Part shown: positions 5,634 through 5,869 of the stretch, piece by piece
Numbering within the stretch: the first letter of the stretch is position 1
Layout of the letters: every line of letters begins with the position of its first letter
From: Candidatus Woesearchaeota archaeon
GTDB lineage: Archaea; Nanobdellota; Nanobdellia; Woesearchaeales; UBA525
Assembly (NCBI GenBank): GCA_023252315.1
Contig: JAJPEB010000087.1
Span: 1 to 5,869 of the forward strand
DNA: 5,869 nt
Reading direction: 5' to 3'
The notes under the pieces: generated by a model
Told to the model about the DNA's origin: nothing
Seen by the model: only the letters and a program-made list of their open reading frames with translations
The model's database searches: none
Program-made: the position numbers and the translations under genes

Positions 5634-5674
5634 CCTCCTTCCCCTTCCATGCTGCGGTGGCGAGGAAGGAAGGG

Positions 5675-5830
5675 ATGCTCAAGGGGATGCTCGGCGGCAT
5701 CGCGGCGGGGCTGGGGACGCTCTCGCAACTCATCATGGGCACGCTTGTCGGCACGCTCTTCGATGCTTCCGAACCTCCCGTCTGCGAAGAGGATGCCCGA
5801 CTCGACCCGCTCACGGCGATATTCTCGTAG
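5675..5830 (+). CDS. small hydrophobic membrane protein, unknown function
   Basis: A 51-residue ORF that I do not recognise. Residues 1-30 are hydrophobic and glycine-rich (MLKGMLGGIAAGLGTLSQLI, then MGTLVGTLF), enough for one membrane span with small-residue GxxxG-like spacing. The remaining 20 residues are polar and acidic (DASEPPVCEEDARLD), with a single cysteine. Support for a real gene is positional: a good TATA box about 45 bp upstream, a purine-rich stretch before the ATG, and a short hairpin right after the TAG. It is divergent from the MscS-family gene and shares its AT-rich control region, so a membrane-stress link can be imagined but not shown. Length alone cannot exclude a chance ORF in GC-rich DNA. 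The same frame is open upstream to 5354, but that part runs over the channel gene and through its promoter region. Confidence 0.45.
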   Translation: MLKGMLGGIAAGLGTLSQLIMGTLVGTLFDASEPPVCEEDARLDPLTAIFS

Positions 5831-5849
5831 CGCCGACGCCACATCGGCG
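5831..5849 (+). terminator. short hairpin directly after the 51-residue ORF
   Basis: CGCCGA (5831-5836) pairs with TCGGCG (5844-5849) around a 7-base loop, beginning at the base after the TAG. No T-run follows, so termination is doubtful in an archaeon; it may only stabilise the 3' end or be chance. Confidence 0.25.
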
Positions 5850-5869
5850 ACCTTGCGGACAATTGCTAG

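Noticed and set aside
5477..5842. 122-residue N-terminal extension of the MscS-family protein
   Set aside because: It crosses the TATA box and the AT-rich palindrome region and overlaps the small ORF; its composition is not that of a channel N-terminus.
5626..5862. 78-residue minus-strand ORF at the window end
   Set aside because: Serine/proline-rich shadow with no promoter; the plus-strand frame has the TATA box and purine leader.
1..5869. Very frequent CTCGAG hexamers
   Set aside because: They follow from the preferred codon pair CTC-GAG (Leu-Glu) and the neighbouring frames of GC-biased codons, not from a dispersed repeat family.
1..5869. tRNA, rRNA, CRISPR array, insertion sequence or attachment site
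   Set aside because: No cloverleaf-like sequence, regularly spaced repeats, transposase motifs or terminal inverted repeats were seen on either strand.

Overview
The window looks like chromosomal DNA from a GC-rich archaeon with FtsZ-based division. It carries an archaeal-type SepF, a single-copy ZPR1 zinc-finger domain, and clear TATA boxes (TTTAAA or TTTATATA) 26-28 bp upstream of start codons. That spacing means at least three of its mRNAs are probably leaderless. The nucleotidyltransferase carries an N-terminal ribbon-helix-helix domain, an arrangement I associate with small-genome (DPANN-type) archaea. The lineage itself is inference; there is no rRNA here to settle it.

Layout. Positions 1-344 (minus): start of a ZPR1-type zinc-finger protein, cut by the window edge. 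466-882 (minus): sepF, with its own TATA box and a strong Shine-Dalgarno site. A 226-bp divergent intergenic region (883-1108) holds the sepF promoter, a GC-rich hairpin and an 8-bp dyad abutting the promoter of the next operon. 1109-4569 (plus): a three-gene sugar-nucleotide operon. It contains the ribbon-helix-helix/nucleotidyltransferase fusion, a cupin phosphomannose isomerase that overlaps it by ATGA, and a large phosphohexomutase split by a frameshift at about 3508-3516. 4556-5476 (minus): an MscS-family mechanosensitive channel, convergent with and overlapping the mutase end by 14 bp. 5477-5674: an AT-rich divergent intergenic region with a perfect hairpin and two outward-facing TATA boxes. 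5675-5830 (plus): a probable 51-residue membrane microprotein.

How the genes work together. The operon could make an activated hexose, most simply GDP-mannose: the cupin isomerase converts fructose-6-P to mannose-6-P, the mutase moves the phosphate to C1, and the nucleotidyltransferase adds the nucleotide. A DNA-binding domain fused to the last enzyme, with a palindrome just upstream of that enzyme's promoter, suggests an enzyme that represses its own operon. This is the most interesting idea in the window. The mutase frameshift removes about 8-9 residues expected after the metal-binding loop. It is either a real lesion or a sequence/assembly error; both halves otherwise keep every catalytic motif.
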